Assembly (NCBI GenBank): GCA_963681505.1
Contig: OY811985.1
Span: 2,404,713-2,468,712 of the forward strand
Direction: 5' to 3'
DNA length: 64,000 nt
From: Eunapius fragilis
Lineage: Eukaryota > Porifera > Demospongiae > Spongillida > Spongillidae
The notes under the pieces were generated by a model. That model was not told the origin of the DNA and did not search any database. It was given only the letters and a program-made list of their open reading frames with translations. Each line of letters begins with the position of its first letter. Position 1 is the stretch's first letter. Positions 62,850 to 64,000 of the stretch are shown here, one piece after another. A program made the translations under genes and the position numbers.

Positions 62850-64000
62850 CTGGTGTGTGCACACGTGTGTGCTACATTGCAGGTATTGACTGGTTTGTGC
62901 ACACATGTGTGTTACATTGCAGGTATTGGCTGGTGTGTGCACACATGTGTGTTACATTGCAGGTATTGGCTGGTGTGTGCACACGTGTGTGTTACATTGC
63001 AGGTATTGGCTGGTTTGTGCACACATGTGTGCTACATTGCAGGTATTGGCTGGTTTGTGCACACATGTGTGTTACATTGCAGGTATTGGCTGGTGTGTGT
63101 GCACACATGTGTGCTACATTGCAGGTATTGGCTGGTGTGTGTGCACACGTGTGTTACATTGCAGGTATTGGCTGGTGTGTACACACATGTGTGTTACATT
63201 GCAGGTATTGGCTGGTGTGTGCACACATGTGTGTTACATTGCAGGTATTGGCTGGTGTGTGCACACATGTGTGTTACATTGCAGGTATTGGCTGGTGTGT
63301 GCACACGTGTGTGTTACATTGCAGGTATTGGCTGGTTTGTGCACACATGTGTGCTACATTGCAGGTATTGGCTGGTTTGTGCACACATGTGTGTTACATT
63401 GCAGGTATTGGCTGGTGTGTGTGCACACATGTGTGCTACATTGCAGGTATTGGCTGGTGTGTGTGCACACGTGTGCTACATTGCAGGTATTGGCTGGTGT
63501 GTGCACACATGTGTGTTACATTGCAGGTATTGGCTGGTGTGTACACACATGTGTGTTACATTGCAGGTATTGGCTGGTGTGTGCACACATGTGTGTTACA
63601 TTGCAGGTATTGGCTGGTGTGTGCACACATGTGTGTTACATTGCAGGTATTGGCTGGTGTGTGCACACATGTGTGTTACATTGCAGGTATTGGCTGGTGT
63701 GTGCACACATGTGTGTTACATTGCAGGTATTGGCTGGTGTGTGCACACATGTGTGTTACATTGCAGGTATTGGCTGGTGTGTGCACACATGTGTGCTACA
63801 TTGCAGGTATTGGCTGGTGTGTGCACACATGTGTGTTACATTGCAGGTATTGGCTGGTGTGTGCACACATGTGTGTTACATTGCAGGTATTGGCTGGTGT
63901 GTGCACACATGTGTGTTACATTGCAGGTATTGGCTGGTGTGTGCACACGTGTGTGCTACATTGCAGGTATTGGCTGGTTTGTGCACACGTGTGTGCTACA
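62850..64000. repeat. 40-bp minisatellite, at least 28 units, running off the edge
   Basis: The unit contains TTGCAGGTATTGGCTGGTGT followed by GTGCACACATGTGTGTTACA. Unit-to-unit changes are few (CACATG/CACACG, GTGTT/GTGCT, small GT gains). Each unit carries ACATTGCAG directly followed by GTATTG, i.e. a splice acceptor next to a donor-like sequence. It lies in the intron after the VAVKTL exon. Confidence 0.97.

Noticed and set aside
62850..64000. CRISPR-like array
   Set aside because: The 40-bp units are directly adjacent with no unique spacers, in an animal intron. It is a minisatellite.

Overview
The window is animal nuclear DNA, most likely from a sponge (demosponge). This is inferred from three things: short GT-AG introns throughout, a SHARK/HTK16-type SH2-ankyrin-SH2 tyrosine kinase, and a decayed gene of a KRR-repeat family that I recall mainly from sponges. 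No species can be named. The window holds three substantial host genes, all on the + strand, set in a large amount of nested and decayed mobile DNA.

Layout. 1-10650 is a transposon nest: an old + strand Ty3/Gypsy element (gag zinc knuckle at 790-900, protease at about 4050-4110, RT to integrase at 9414-10650) is split by a 3.0-kb Ginger-like DNA transposon (959-3959, TSD GGTC) and by a young, intact Ty3/Gypsy element (4278-9409, 133-bp LTRs). 11309-23548 is a single uninterrupted 12.2-kb reading frame for a hybrid NRPS-PKS: formyltransferase, adenylation, carrier, condensation, degenerate condensation, degenerate adenylation, carrier, ketosynthase, acyltransferase, carrier, thioesterase and a C-terminal beta-rich tail. 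23549-26940 has no recognisable gene. 27148-36462 is a cluster of non-LTR retroelement copies carrying a restriction-like endonuclease, mixed with a decayed KRR-repeat gene, a TATA/CCAAT promoter with a frameshifted Pro/Ala-rich gene, and MITEs.

38360-52902 holds exons that probably form one large immune-type or signalling gene: membrane anchor, MIB/HERC2, ZZ finger, second MIB/HERC2, then LRR, Roc GTPase, COR and Death domain. Its introns carry DIRS, BEL/Pao and MITE remnants. 55879-62841 and beyond the right edge is the SHARK-type kinase; seven exons with matching phases were assembled, and the introns are packed with minisatellites.

The main candidate for an undescribed system is the intronless formyltransferase-NRPS-PKS megasynthase. 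Its core catalytic residues are kept in the formyltransferase, first A domain, first C domain, KS, AT and TE, while its second C and A domains have lost key residues. This suggests a product built from a formylated aminoacyl unit and one malonyl extension, released by the TE. The second candidate is the apparent joining of a Mind-bomb-like ligand-binding module to a Roco-Death protein.
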